From assembly GCA_907165065.1 (NCBI GenBank), contig OU015525.1:44994037-45058036 (forward strand): a DNA stretch of 64,000 nt. The letters run 5' to 3'. Positions 13,401 through 28,400 of the stretch are shown in pieces. A program made the position numbers and the translations under genes. Position 1 is the stretch's first letter. Each line of letters begins with the position of its first letter. A model generated the notes under the pieces. It was not told the DNA's origin and did not search any database. It worked only from the letters and a program-made list of their open reading frames with translations. The DNA is from Caprimulgus europaeus. Taxonomy: Eukaryota > Chordata > Aves > Caprimulgiformes > Caprimulgidae.

Positions 13401-16400
13401 GGAGGAAGCTGTGGTATCACCAGGTGACACTCACTCACTGAAAGTAATGGAATTTTTATCAGGTGCCAGAACACACAAAGATATACATAAAAGTGCAGAA
13501 ATACCAGTGTTTAGATTAGATGTTTTAGGAAAGCCTCCCAAGAGTGAGCCTGACGTATGTCCCTGGGAACTGTCTAGCACACTGTGAACACCTGTAGGAA
13601 GGCCAAGTCTTGGGCTGCTGAACAGTGACCTCAAAGGACTCCCTTGTGAAGCAGAGAAACTTCTGCATAGTATTTTATGGGAATTTTTCAGCTACTCAGT
13701 GAACAGAAACCCATAATTTTCACAGGCAGTGAATGCAATTCCATCCTGCAGCTCCACAACACACACCTAGCTGAACACCAAACGAACAAACAAGGCCATT
13801 CTCCTGTTTCCAGAGTGTGTTGTCCTGGCTTCTAGACAGAAATGCCTTTTCTCTCCTAGCATGAAAGTAGCCAGACCTTTCTAAAGCTCTGTGTCTGTGT
13901 GCTCAGCTGGAACTTACTTCTGCTCTCAGGAAGGTGCCTGTGGATGACACTCCAAAAGGTCTCTTGGGATTTAACCACGATTATCTTATATCATTTTTTG
14001 GCTAACTAGGGTCCCTTCAAAGGGCAGCACTGGGCTGAGAACTGTCATTTATTTTTGCCCCTCCAGAGTATCCCAAATGTCTAGCATTCCCTGTCACTGT
14101 GCTATCAGGTTGAGAGCAATATAAAATATTTACAATAGGCATTGTAAAACAGTCAGTTCCCCACACAAAGTCTAGTACCGCAAATGATGCTATAGACTTC
14201 ATAAGAAGGTTTTCACTGACAGGTAAACATCAGTAGTTCAGGGAGCAGCATTACTAATTGATGATGGTTTCTGTCTCACGTTTCAATTAAATGACCTGTA
14301 ATAGGTCCACGTTCTGAATGAAGCATTTCCCATTCTTGGGACATTCATACTAGCTTTTTATGTGATTTTATAATGTCTAATAAAATTTGAGGCTGCAATT
14401 GTCCCCTCACTGGAGACATTTATATGTTTAATTTCCTCTACCTGACTGTTCATTTCCATGCAATGTACAGGAAATTTCTTTCAATCTGTTTGTTCAGAAT
14501 TGACCAGAGGGCGCAGAAGTTATGGTGGGATGCACACAAACAACCAAATTGTTATCATATAAGCTTCATTCCTTAGGAAGCCAGGTTGGAAAAATGACTC
14601 CTGGATGCACAGAGAGATTCCTGCTCCTCCTCAGTATTAATTGCAACCACAAGAAGAGTCAAGAAAAGGTTGCATACTGAAGTGTGGAGTGGATATGTTG
14701 TACTTTATCAGTGTGTGGCACCTGAAGCAGACAGTTCTGAAATCCAGGCATGGTGGCACATTTGAGTCCACTCTAGCTGGTCAACAGTGCCCCAATCTGG
14801 CTACTGAAGCCTGTAGCAAAGCTGAGAAAAGTTTTCAAATTACAGGTTTGAATATGAAATGTGAATGGAGTACTAACATCTGTCAGAGATCTAAAACTTT
14901 AACTTTCTTTTAGAGATGGGGCCAAAACATTCAGAATTTTTTCCTGTGATTGTATTGAATTGGGTTCTGTGCAGACTTTTGCAGATTGTGTGTTCCTCGA
15001 AGCTTATTCCTTCTCTGAGCTACTTAAGTATATAAAAGGAGGAGTAAATACATAAATGAAAACATAATAGCAGCAAAAAACTAATGATGAAACTAAGCTA
15101 CAACATTTGAAACATGGCAAGTATTTGAATTCTGTCGGTGGGAAGTTACCCATCTAAACCAGTGCCTTGTCCTTGCACTGTGTCCTATATCATATGTACT
15201 GAAGGAGGACACAGAAGTCCATGCAGTGGGTAACTATACAGCAGTCTGCTCTTTTTTTCAGTGTCACAAAACATTTAGAAGGCCATGGTCAAACAGTCAT
15301 GGTCTGAAATTCACATTTATTTAGTTAAGAATGGGTTTTTGTTGTCTCTATCAGTGTTAAAGTAGAAATGTATCCGTAATTTTATTTGTTTGAATATATC
15401 TGAAAGTCCTTAAGGCTAATCCTTAACAGGACATTTATCTCCAATAAATTCATCCATCATATCTGTATCACAGCAAGCTAACAGATTTCTTTTGGCTGGA
15501 GCAATCTGAACGTGGCCCGCAACCTCTGCTCCAGGGAGCTTCTGGTGCCTGAGGCAGCCTGCTCTCTCTCATGGTGGTCTTGGAAAACATGTGATCTTGT
15601 GAGCCTCCATAACAAGGTCTCAGAATTCTTTCATAGCAATGCAAAGCAGCAATCACAAAGAAAACTTAAGTGCTTTTCTGACAGTGGAAGGAATTTTTCT
15701 TTTTCTTTTTTACATGTATTACTTATAAGTTGTTTCTGCCTCACCCAGATAAGTCATTCTGCAGTGATTTCCTATAGTTCCCATTGTAAAGTAGCTGATG
15801 GTTCTGCCTTACTGATGGACAGCTGAATGATGAAACGTTAAGTGATATGTTTTTAAAATGTTAACATGCCTACAGGCCTTGACTAGCCTTGTTTTAAAAG
15901 GGTGGATAACGTGAGTTGGTTTCTACATGTCTTGTCACCAATTTAACATTTATTGTAGCATTGTTGTGACAGATTGTATGGGACTTCATTGAAGCAGAGG
16001 GTGTGAAATACTCACCTGTCCCTTGAACTATATATAAGAAGCAGCTGAGTCCACGTTTGGAGTCACTCATCTGAACCAGTCAGAACAATGACCCAGAAAA
16101 GCAGAGCACTGAAGGCTGGAGGCAGAGCAGGATCACGGGATGCTAATTGCAGGTGGGAGTGAGCTCGGTGGTGTGAGCTGGGAGGAGTCATTTCATGGGC
16201 AGTGAGAGCCCCATAAGAAATACAGACAAGGGAGCTCACCTGGCTGAGTCCTTCTGAAAGCCAGCCTGGTCTTTTCAAATAGAGGCACCATTCCTCTGGT
16301 GCTTAATTCTTGTTGTGCCTAGAAAAAAGAGAATGATGTGTACATGCTGTGTGAACAGGGCTACATCAAAGAAGCATCTACATACATAAACTCATTTCTC

Positions 16401-19400
16401 AGGCTACAGTAAATCCCCCTGAATGCTAATTGTTAGCTTACAGCTCAGTTCAAGAGAGATAGATGCAGTGTGTACTTCCTTAGACACTGAAAATAAGTGA
16501 AAAAATCAACAAGCATGATAAATGCATCCCTTTACAATCTTTATACTCAAGAAGTATCTTAGATGCTAAATATCCAAAACATACATCGACTTTGTGCGTG
16601 AAGACAGTGTTAACACTGTACTCTTAATCCCTGTAAAACCATTTCATAATGTGTGGATCCGTTTGAGTGTATTTTCACCTGTCCTTAAGTTGCTTAATGT
16701 ACTCAGACTTCACAGGCTCAATTAACTCTGAAAATTATATACTCATTTTCTAAGCCTTTTTTTTCATTTACTAAGTGGTTCTAAGTTTGCTATTTGATAT
16801 AATAATAAAATGTAATTTTATAGTTAGTGGACAGCTTAATATGCAATTATTGGTTTGCACAACCAATTAAAAGAGTTGTCTTCTCAAGACATGCCTGAGA
16901 AAATCATACTGTTCCATAAAAAGCTGCTGTTCCTGTTACAAGTGCTTCTAAATGTCCACCTTTTGATGAAGCTTGCTTTCAGGCAGTGATCTGTGTGCTA
17001 AACATTCAGCATGCTAAGGTGTTTTCATGTGTCTAGCTGCTCTAAAGGTGGAAGAAATTTTGGTAAAAAAACATGGAAAATGTATTTAAAGGTTTTTGCA
17101 AGCTAATATTGAGGCCTAAATATTTAAATTTTTTTTAATTTTTTTTTTTTTTTTTGTCTAGTGGCTGACAAAGGTAATTGATGTATTTGACATTCCATTT
17201 CTTTAAAGCAAGTATTGACTATGATGAATTTTGAACCTGGAGTTAGAAAGGCCAGGTGGTACACTGACCACGTGGAGGTGTGGGCAACTGAAGAAGATAG
17301 GAGGGCGATAGTATTTAGTTTGTAGGCTGAAATGCAGCTGCAACTGCCACTGTTAAAGAGTTGTTTTTTTACCAAGCTCATCTTCTGCAGTACACCCAAG
17401 AGAAAGTCTGCCCAGATCCCTTGACTGTCTCCCGTATTGGAGGAATGCTCTGGGGAGTCTTTTTTGGGGGGAGCGTGGCAGTGGGTGGGTGGAAGACTAC
17501 TTTCCTGAACAAATTCCCGCAGTTTCTAGTGCAGTGATCACCTAAAATTATATCCCTGTATTGCACTGTCTCATTTTTCAACTGTTAACTATCAGAAAGA
17601 GCCAATTCTTAACAAATAATATTTCAACTCTTTTCTCAGAGCAGTTCAGTTGTCAGGAACTTACCAACAAACACAATTTACTATAGCAAACGTGTGAAGA
17701 AGATAAGCGGGGAACATAAACGTTCTCCTTCCTTTGAAGACATATAATTTGTTTTAAAATAGTGTTTTGGGTGTCTGGGCTGCCTGCTTGGGGTTGGTTC
17801 TTTAATTAGTGGTGTTTACAGTCTGTGAAGTCTGATGGATTCAGGAACCTGGCTACCTGGGACAGGCTTTCTGGTTTTGTCTGAGCGCCAGCGTGGGGCT
17901 CTGCTTGTGGTTACTGAAAGAGCATTTTCCAGAACTGACAGCGGCATCAGCGGCTCGTTTCTGGCCGTGCCCTCTCTTTCTCTACAACAAGCAAGTCTGT
18001 ATTTTGCAGAAATGCCTAAAATAATCCAGGTACAGCAGCCACACTAAGTAACTGCAGCATGTCATGGAAACATAACCTGGCTGTCAGCAGGCCCTTAGTA
18101 ATCTTTAGGGCATGGTTTAAGGTGTGGTCATGTAACTAGACTTAAATACACTACTGTTAGTCTAGACTAACACTGAGGACAAAGGTACCATGGTATCTAT
18201 CATGTTAGCTTTTCTTTTCTTTTTTTCTTTTTTTTTTTTTTTTTTAAATCTCTCAGTAATATCACACAAATAACATCTTAAAGCTTTGGAATTGAACTTG
18301 AAAGCACCAAATTAAATCTAAAGTTGTCACTAGAAGTGATGGGAGTTATCTTTTTGATACCTTTTACACACATGCATTAACATATAAATATACATATACA
18401 TGTGTGTCTAGGTATCTGAGTGTTTATATATATATATATTTGGAAAACAAGATATACCTTTTTTTCTGACATGCCTCTAATGCATTGGTTTTTGGTTGGT
18501 TGGTTGGTTGGGTTTTTTAATATGGACAAAGTAATTCCTGATAAAGAGCTTTGCAGATGCTTATTTCTCTGAAAAAGGAGTCAGAGATAGCACAAGGCAG
18601 AGGACTGCCCATAGGATTGTACCTAAATCCTCGGATTTAGGCTTGATACCTTCAGCCTAGTGTGACACAAGAATTCCCTGTGTGTATCATCTGTGACACC
18701 CATCTGTGCTTTAGTATTTCTGCCTTTAATACAGGCCTGTGTTCTTCCAGTTTGGTCTCAGAATTTAAATCAGATGGAAAATGGGTGAAAATATTAAAGA
18801 AGAAATTTTAAAATACTGGAAAAGCAGTAATAATACAAAAAAACACTTGTTGAGTTCTATTTTCTGTTATGTGTTAAAAACGTCTAATACACTAAACTTG
18901 GGGTTTTTAATTATTTTAAAATAACAGATGTGCTTTTAGGACATTTAAAAAAAAAGAAAGCTCCATCATCCCCACTTGGGCAGTGCCTGGGTGGCTGAGT
19001 GCCAGAGACTGCAGTGGGTTTGCTTTCCAGGCTGCACCTTTTGTTCCCCAGCCCAGCAGGGAATGGCAGCAATGCGGAAGCAGCAGTTTAGCTCCTAGGC
19101 ACAAAGGGATCCTTAATGCCAATTAAAAAGCCGACTTAATGAGTACCAAAAGCAGCCCCCAAACCAGGCCTCTTTAGCTAAAAAAAGATGGGAAAGCAAC
19201 ATGTTGTAGGAAATGATGGAATTTTGAAAATCCCATAAGAAACAGGGGAACACCCTTTGCTTTCCCTACCGCATCCTCAGCTCTCGCTCTGCTAGAAGGG
19301 AAGCCGTATAAAAATATAGAGGAGTCTCTGGTGTAACTGCCCCAGTCCGAAAGCAGCTTTTAGCTAGCTGGGGGATTGTTTGTGGTCAGTGTGTTATTTC

Positions 19401-22400
19401 TAACTAAAATGGCACTTCATAAAAATAACAAATTGTTGGCAACCATTGCTCTTTGAATTCTGTTTCTTGTTCTAGTCTCTATTTCTGTTCCTCCTGGTTG
19501 CTTTTCTCCTAACAAATCAAACTTCAGGATTGCAGCAGGAAATTTAGATTTAACCTCAAGAGTCAATGTTTTGTCTCATGTCTGCTCTAATGTGATACAG
19601 ATGTTGGAACTGCTGTACGTAACTCAAGTTTTTATTGAACTAGCTCTCCCTGCCTAATAGAAAACATAGCTAACTGGAGTACACATTAAACAGAGATCAT
19701 TCTGAAGGCACTAAGCTTGTGAATTTTAGAAATATATTTACAGAATACTTGGGACATTACTTCAATTGCACATCCTTCAGCTGCTTGATACACAGTTCGT
19801 GCCGTGGTAAAGAAGCAGAGCTCTTTATCTTATTTGTTTTAAACAACAAAACCAAAGAGTAAACATGTAAAAATGCAATACCTGAAATTACTTACAAGCT
19901 AGATATTTTTTTTTTGCAGTTCTTTATTTCCTCCTCTTTAAAAGATAATCAGAAAAACTAAAGAAATAGATTATCCGTTGCATCCCTTTTTACTTTTGTT
20001 TTCCAACACTCCTGATCCCCACTATTCCTGCTTTTTTAGTTTTCCTTTTCTTGAGTTGTCACTCTGGCCAGAGTGTGTGAAAACACTCGGGTATGTCTTT
20101 GATGAGGACTGAACCATAAATGCTGACGTTTCTCAAGACTTCGCTATGCCCTGTTATTCCCAATACAAAGTCATCTGAAATCAGTCCTTTCCTCTGCTCA
20201 ATCTTAGTTTTCCTTATTTCTAAAAATGAGATTCAAGTTTACTGCTTTTCTGTACAAAGAGTACTCTGTGTTCCTTAAATGAGATTTTTTTTTAAGGTAA
20301 AACCAGAATGTTTACAACGTCAGAGTGCTTTTCTTGCCCGTGAGAGAATGGGAATTATGTATTAATTTAGTGCACCAGAACCAGTCCTCGTGCCATTTAA
20401 TGTAAAAGCTGGACAGAAATATGCTATGCAGAGCAATCTCCAAGCAGCAAACTGACCAGGGAAAAGCCCTTGATGCACAGACAGCGGGGGAAAAAAAGCC
20501 AACAAACCAAAGCCAAAGAGCTCTGCAGGGAGAAATGAGTGTCACAGATTAAAATAGGATTATATATATTTTCACCAGTTAGGCTGGCTAATACTGTTGC
20601 TTTTTTTGTTTAAAACTTGAACTTCAACTTCTTGCTGGAGGTATTCTTTGACCCTTGGTGGACCAACATATTTCGGCTGCGGGCGTTAGAGGGGGTACAC
20701 CCGGGTCTCAGGCAGCTCCAGGGCTGCTAGCAGCTGTGTTGGTGTTACTGGCAGCAATGCAGATAGACATGGCATTAGCAAAGGTGAATTCCTTGTCCTT
20801 TGTGGGTTGAAGCTGAGCTCCTGAAAGGTTACAGCAGTATTTAAAAAAAAAAATAGTAAAAAACCTCAGTCATTCAAATGGTGGCCATATAATGAGAATT
20901 AATTCATTTCAGCTTGATTAATTCAGTTGAACCTTAGTATTATTGTACTATAAACCTGTTATTTCCTCAGTAATGTGGGCAGCCCCATTTAAGGTTAATG
21001 GTCTTTATATATTCTGTTTGAAAGCTCTTGATATCAGACTTGTTTTTTTCCTACAGAAACAGAGAGCAGCTCATGCATAATGGAGCTATGATCTTGGGTC
21101 CAGCAGAGGAACCTGCAGGACAAATAACTGATCCTACCTACTAACTGCATCAGGATTTTAGAAAGTCTTTCTGGTCTTGTCACTCATTACACAAGAAAAT
21201 CTGTATCAGCAACTATTTCTAGCAGCTAACTTTTGGAAAAAGGTTTTATTGTTGCCTAATGCCTCCAAACTCAGTTCATATCCTGTAATGAGTACAGGAA
21301 TACCAAATCATTTTTTAAATAGCACACTAGCTGTGTTATCATGAGAAAACTCTGAGGTCATCAGTGTAGCGGGATTGTTTATCATTACATATGAATCTTT
21401 TTCTTTTTCAGGCTTCAGTTTATTTCTTTCAGTTCCACAAACACTGTACAATATTCACAGGTAAGTTAATTAACCTTAAATAGAATCACAAAATCATAGA
21501 ATGTGTTGGGTTGGAAGGGACCTTCAAAGGTCATCTAGTCCAATCCCCCTGCAGTCAGCAGGGACATCTTTACTAGGGCAGGTTGCTCAGAGCCCCATCA
21601 AGCCTGACCTTGAATATCTCCAGGGACAGGGCCTCCACTACCTCTCTAGGCAACCTGTTCCAATGATCTACCACCCTCATATTGAAAAACCTTTTGCTAA
21701 TATCCAACCTAAATCTACCCTTTTCTAGTTTAAAGCCTTTGCCCCTCGTCCTGTTGCTACACACTTCCCATTTAATTCTGTATATTTAACAGTTTCCTCA
21801 CTGAAGAAATAAATGTTTGAAGTAGCCTAGCTTCTTTCAGCCAGATGCTGTCATGATAATGTAGTAGAAGTGTTTTCTGGTCAGTTTTGAGAATCTGACT
21901 GGCTTCTTTTCCATGTTTATAACTTTCCTCGTCTTCCTTTCACTTGCCATTCTCCAGGCATTTTCACGCTGGTCCTGCATAGTAAACTGATGAAAGCCCT
22001 GTAGTTATGAATACTGCATTTTATTTGCAGTCAAATGTGATTTGTAACTTCTACTTGCACTGGGTAAAATGCTGTAGCTGATCATCCTGCACTCCATGGA
22101 GTCCTTTATTGTCTTCTAGATCCTTCTGTAAAACTCTTCTCTGTAGGAAGTCTGCAGATAATTGCCGTCAGATACAGGCTAGGCAGGTGGCAAGCTGTGA
22201 TTACATCTCAGAGCTGGCTTGCTGCACCTAAGCGTTTTATACACGGTTAGTTTATACTCCGATGGCCTATTTTTATTAAGGCAGCCTGCCTTCCTCTAGT
22301 ATTTGCTAGCTCATTTCACTCAGATATCTGTCACACCAGGTCTCTCAGACCCTCAGTGTCCTGGAGGAGGGACTATTACTGCCTGTCTTCGGGAATTAGT

Positions 22401-25400
22401 GGAAATTAATAGTAACATTTACATTTTGGAGAGACCATAAGACAATAACACATCACTCCTACACAGCCCTTTTCATGTTGCAGTACTCAGTGGAGTTAAT
22501 CAAAGCATGAGTAGCGCAGAGTTTAGGGCAGGAAGAGGGGAGAGTCAGGAGGTGTGGGGCAGGAAAGGCTGAGGACCTGCAGGAAGGCTGGGCTGTGGGG
22601 CAGGGTGCTGGGAGCAGCACTAGGAGGGCGTTGCGGACCAGTGGTGCAAGGGACTCCAGTTCAGGGAGGACTGGGAGAAGGACAGTGCCTTGGACATGTC
22701 AGTCCCTGTCAGCAGCAGCGTTTGTCCTGATGAACTTTTAGTTTTTGCTTTCTCTCCTCTCCTATCAGGACTTTTGTTTAAGTGTTTTCTTTTTCAAGTC
22801 ATCATTTGTCATAGTTTCTCTCAAGCCTTCCGGTGGGTTTATCATTCCTCTGAGCAGAAGAGCACAGTAATTCTAAACATGCAGTCAGGGTTGCTTGAAG
22901 GATGCACGCACAAGCTATTTGTTGACAAGGAATGTGGGTTTTCCAGTCATCTCCTCTCTTTCTTCATCCTGCTGCCTGTTCTCAGTTGTTAATTTATCAG
23001 AAGAATATTCTTTTTTTGGAATGAGAAAGATATTGGATTTTTGTGTAGCTGTTTCTGTAAATACAAATGTTCAGAGATTTTACACAGGGCATTTCCCAGT
23101 ATACTTCAAATACAGAATTGTTCTTCTGAACTACTGGTGTGAAAAAAATAGTTTAAAGATAGTGAATTTTTAGTAAATTAAGCCTCCTACTCCTTTTATA
23201 ACCTCTCAATGACCTTTGCCCAAGTGAGAAAGATGCAAGATAGATGAAAAAGCTCTTGATCTTACAATTACCCTTTTCCTAGCTGACAGAAAATACAATC
23301 ATTTACTACTTTTAATAGTACTACCTTTAACAGACGGCTTAAAATATCCAAGAAAACACAAGGCATCATTAATTTTCCTGTACTCTAATTAGCAAAAAAA
23401 GCCTCCCCTTTAGGCTGTACCTTGGCAATGGTACAGGACTGTCGAGCAGCATCATCTGTAGACCTAAACAACAGCAATGCCTGCCAGCCAAGTGCTTGAC
23501 TGTGTTGCCACTGAAAATGCAGGGCATATTGGCTGAAGTCATGGCATGCCTCATGTCAGAAGTTTCATCCTCTAGAAAATACATATTTTGAATTCACCTC
23601 AAGCATGTGTCCTGTGCCTTTGGCTGACAACTACAGCAGTGGAGCTATGGCAGCTCACTTTATGTGTAATGATGAGCTCATGAAGCTGACCAGAAGCTCT
23701 GTCAATAAAACTATGTAATTTTATCCCAGAAATAAATGTTACTTGGATATTCTACAATTTCTCATAAAATGTCTGGGTATCTAGCACATTTGCGCAGGTA
23801 GTTGTATTGCAAGATGACTTCTTGGGCTGAGTTTAGGCTAGAGTTTGAAGTTACTGTGTGGAAATAGAATGGATACATTTTCTTACTCCATAAAATGATT
23901 GTATTTATTTACAGAGCATATTTAAAGAAAACACTGAAGAATGATTCTTTGTATGAAGGACTCCTACCTCTTGTGTCACCTCTGTTGCTGTTCATTCTTC
24001 TTACAATCTGGGTGGTTTTATCTCCAGGCAACATATTAGCAAAGCAACCAAGATTGTTTTTATGGATGGTTGGGGTCACTTTCTCAAATGTTATTGTAAG
24101 TATGTTTGTGGCGGTGGTATTATTTAGGGATAGTTTTCTATGTTTATGTGAATAAACGGAAGAGAACAGAAACTATAATTAAAACTCAGCAGAATCACAC
24201 CACTCTTCTACCTCTGTGTTACCCTCTCGTATAAAAATACACCGCAGCAGTTGTCTGGACACTTACTAACAGTACCACGCTATCTCCACAGTATAACATT
24301 TTTATGAGGGTTCTTTTTTTTATGAACAGCCTTGGGGAGGCCTTACTTCTGGAAATATAACAGATATTCCCCACCACATAGGCAGATGTGGGGACCTGTC
24401 TAAAGTAAAAGCAAGCTCAACACAAGCATCAGTTTACCAGCAAGAGTAGGGAGGTTGTAGCCTTCACCTGCTGTTGTGCCCATTAGAGTGGTACCTGTGT
24501 TCCTGTATCCTACAGCTCAGCTGATCCCACATTTTCCCATCCCTTTTGGGAATAAGTGTTTTTTAGGGAAAGACATAAAGAGGTGTCGGGGCATTGTGAC
24601 AGCTCTCTGCCCACAGTTTAGTTTCTGCTGTACCACATCATTGTGACCAGTTTCCCCCTTTTGATGCCTGTAAGGCAACATGAAGCTCGGTGAAGTAGTA
24701 ACAAGGGCAGCCAGACAGGAACATTGAGCACTGCAGTTAACCCAGGGCTTTCTTCGCTGGAGGAGGCCCTTTGCCTCTCTTCTTGCCAGGAGAGAGGCAA
24801 GGGAGCTGCAGCCAACTAGAAAGGTCTTTGACCATTTAATGCTAAAATACTCTAAAGGATAGTGACTAGTGTCATTTTAGGAAAGTAGTCTCCAGCACCA
24901 TCTAAAATCGTGTCACTAAGCAGCACTACATCCAATTTAAAAAGTGAAAGGCTTGAAGTGCCTTGCACTGTGAGAGAGATCTATGAAAATGCAGGATTTT
25001 AAAAGAGAAATATTTCTCTCTAGAAATTCGAATTCAGGAGTAGAAATGAAATCATCATTTCGATGCTTGATAGATGTATCCTGTAAATGTATGTTTCTGA
25101 GGGTCACAAATCAAACACTTCCATCTTAAGGACTTAATCTCACAACAGTTAGGTTATTTTCAGAAGTGTAAGTTCTATTGTATGCATTTTTCATTACCTA
25201 ATCTACCCCTTTTTCTTAAGATGACAGTGTAGATTCCTGAATAAGAAATACAGTTATTTCATACCACTGGGGAAAGTGCTTTCAGAGTTTGGCTGATGGC
25301 AGGTTCTGCACATACATCTTAACCAGCTGAGAGCAATTGTGGCAGGATGCTTGCAGTAGAAAAATAGAACTTTCTTTGTAGACTACAGTTTATTAAGCAT

Positions 25401-28400
25401 TGAGTGCAATGCATTTTCTTCAGGCCTTGTTTTTGATTTTACTGAAACATGTACTGCAGTGTTAGAGGTTCGCGCGAATTAAAAATGTATGCGTGTTAGT
25501 GGAAATTACTAACATTTTAAAAGCAAGCATTAAAAATGTATGGGTGTTAGTTGGAATTTATAACATTTTAAAAGTGAAAAATAAGTCTGCATTTCCTTTC
25601 ACCTCCTCTGATCCCTTATACACACACATTTCCTCCAGCATCAGGGTAAGGCTTGTCAGGGCAATGCTTTTATTCTCCACGATACTCTGACACGTTGGGT
25701 TTCCATTATCTTTTCTGTAGACCACAAAATGCAACCCACGCTTCTCTACCTGCCAGCATCTTGAACACCTCGTGCCTTTGACAACATATTTAGTTACCCA
25801 GCAGATCCCTTGGGCTAAATGCCTGGTCTCAGACCTGGCCTTGTAGCTGTGCAACATCAGGGCGAGTAAGGAAGGCAATAACCTTCTGGGAGCGAGAAGA
25901 AAGACAGGCCATTTCCAGTGTATTTGGCTAAACTAAGGAAAAAAGGCCTCCAAAGCCTAAAAAGGGAAAGCTGCTAATCCCTGAGAGGAGGACTTCTTTC
26001 CCCAGTCCCCATGGCCAGCAGTGGGACTGCCTATGGGTTGACCACCCTCTTGCCGAGAGGCTCAGACCTTGCTTTCAGATTTGCTTGTAGGGCAACTCTT
26101 AGAAATATCCAGGTCTGAGCAAATCCCCACGGAGCACAACTGTCACACCTCCCACTTAGAATGCAATTAGAGGCATGTCTTTGAGTCCAGGAGGAGCGGA
26201 CAGAGTGAGTAAGGAGGGGACCTTCAGCCGTCATGATAGCAGGAGTGCAGTGGCCTACGTGGTGGCTGGCTGATGAGCAGGGGCAGCTCAGACTCAGGAG
26301 AAGCTTAGTGAGGAACCTCACAGGGGAGATGGTAGGAGAGAAGACACCAAGGGCCTACCCAGGGGTACAAACCACAGCTGCTAGAAGTTTAAATTCAGGA
26401 GGACCAGGGTGGCATTGCAAGGTGTGGGCGAGGGGGGTGGAAAAGCACAGGACACAGTCCTATAGCCTTACCTTTTCTTTCCAGTCTGCCTCGCCAAACT
26501 CCAGCACTTTTATCTCTGAATGCTGCTTTTGCCTCACCTGTGGTGTGAGTCAGTGCTTCAGGACCAGGGGGAATAAGGAATTGAGGGAGGAGTGTAGAGC
26601 ATAGTCCATTTTGCAGTCCTGGGGTACACTGAAGGTGAATTGTTCCAAATATTAGTAAGCAAGCTTTATGAAAAATCAAGTACTGTGCTTAACATGGTGT
26701 AATAATGGTTTTAAACAATGAAATCCAACCTCTGGACAGGTGCAGTTATTCAGGCAGAAAAATTACAGTATAGAGATTGCTTTGGCAATTTCTGCTATCC
26801 TCTGGAACAATTCCCAAAGAGCTCATAAAACTAGTGTTATTCAAAAATTCATAATCAATACTGATAATGCATTGTAAGCAAAATATTTACATTGGGTACA
26901 AATGCTTACTTCTTGCATTATTGAAAGTTAATTATTTTTTTATAGTTTATTTTTGCATTCTTCAGCTTCCACAGCACAGATAGTAAGGGCAGTATTTTTT
27001 CCCTATGGTCAGACTCCTACTGCTTCTGTCATAGGACTTCAGTAGGACTTCAGGCACTGCACAGGGAATGAATTTTCCTTCTTTTACTATTTTCAAGATA
27101 CATAAACTCTATTTTTAACCACATTTAAATTTTGATAAAAACTTGAATCGAAAAAATTTTTCAGCTGTGCCTAAGTTCCCTTTTTTTTTTCTTTTAAGAG
27201 AATAGTGTATATGAGACACATTTCTTAAGGAGTCTAAACCAGGGAAAACACTTGGGCACACTTAACTGTTTTTAAAAAATCTGAACTTAACTCATTACAT
27301 TTCAAGAACTCAGTAAAATTAAGCTAACTGCTTTTAGTTAAGCCATACACCATATATTCACTTTTTCTGCCATTCTGAGTGGGATCCCTTTCCCTGGGCC
27401 CCCAGCTACATCTCCAGGGAGTCCACTGCCATGATTGAGCCAAGAAAATGGTGTTTCAGTACAGGAAGGAGCGCTAGAAAAGAAAAGCCGGATTTAAAAG
27501 GGGCATATATTGCCTTCCTTGCCTTCTGTACAGTGAAGCAGAATGTATTTCTGTCACGCCGTGTGATTAAAATACCAGTACGCTCTCCCAGTGATTAAGT
27601 GGTGGCACTTTTGATTTGGGATCACAACTTTACGAGTCAGTGTGAAAGCATGAGGTGTCAAACAAACTCCCCTTTCGCAAAGATGTGCTTCGGCTCATAA
27701 AGCAAAGCACGTCAAAACACTGTCTCCAGAAAAGAAACGTGTATTTTAAATTACTTGTAATGAAGTCCTGTAAGACTCACAGACAATAAGGCACCAAGGT
27801 GCATCCATAGGAGCCTTCACACCAGAAACAAGCCCCATTTTGAATTCTAGTCTTGTTTTCCCCTCATCAAAAGCAAGCTGCAGAGAACATGGACATACTT
27901 TTGCCTCAGCCCCCGGGCTGACCCAGCGCTTCTCACCTGGTACCTTTTGCTCCGACAGTGCAAGGTGATCATCTGCCAGATGAGCAGCACCCGGCCGGAG
28001 CTTTTCCACTGGTTCCTCTTCCCGCTGGCGCTGGTGGTCTACGCAGCCATCTCCGGGCTGCTGGGCTGGATGGAAGACCTGGTGCTCGCCGTGTTCACCG
28101 CACTGGTCACGGCTGCCCACCTGCACTACGGGGTCTGCGTGGTGAGCGGGTGCCTCCAAAGCGGGAGAGCTGTGCTGGGCGGGGAGGAAGATGGGGTCTG
28201 GGAACGGTTCCTGCACTGCCTAGCTGGGGCAATGTCTGGCAGTCTGAATGTTCAGTCTTGAGTTTTTTCTGTGTATTGTTTTATTCAGTATAAATGCTTT
28301 GAAAAAGTCAGTTTACTGCAGGCAGCACCTTTTTGCACATGCAGCAACTTCAGTGACTTGAATTATTCCAATATAGCCAACTGGCTTTAAACCCATCACA

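Noticed and set aside
27746..28216. 156-codon - strand open frame
   Set aside because: It is antisense to the GC-rich SELENOI-like exon; lack of stops follows from composition.
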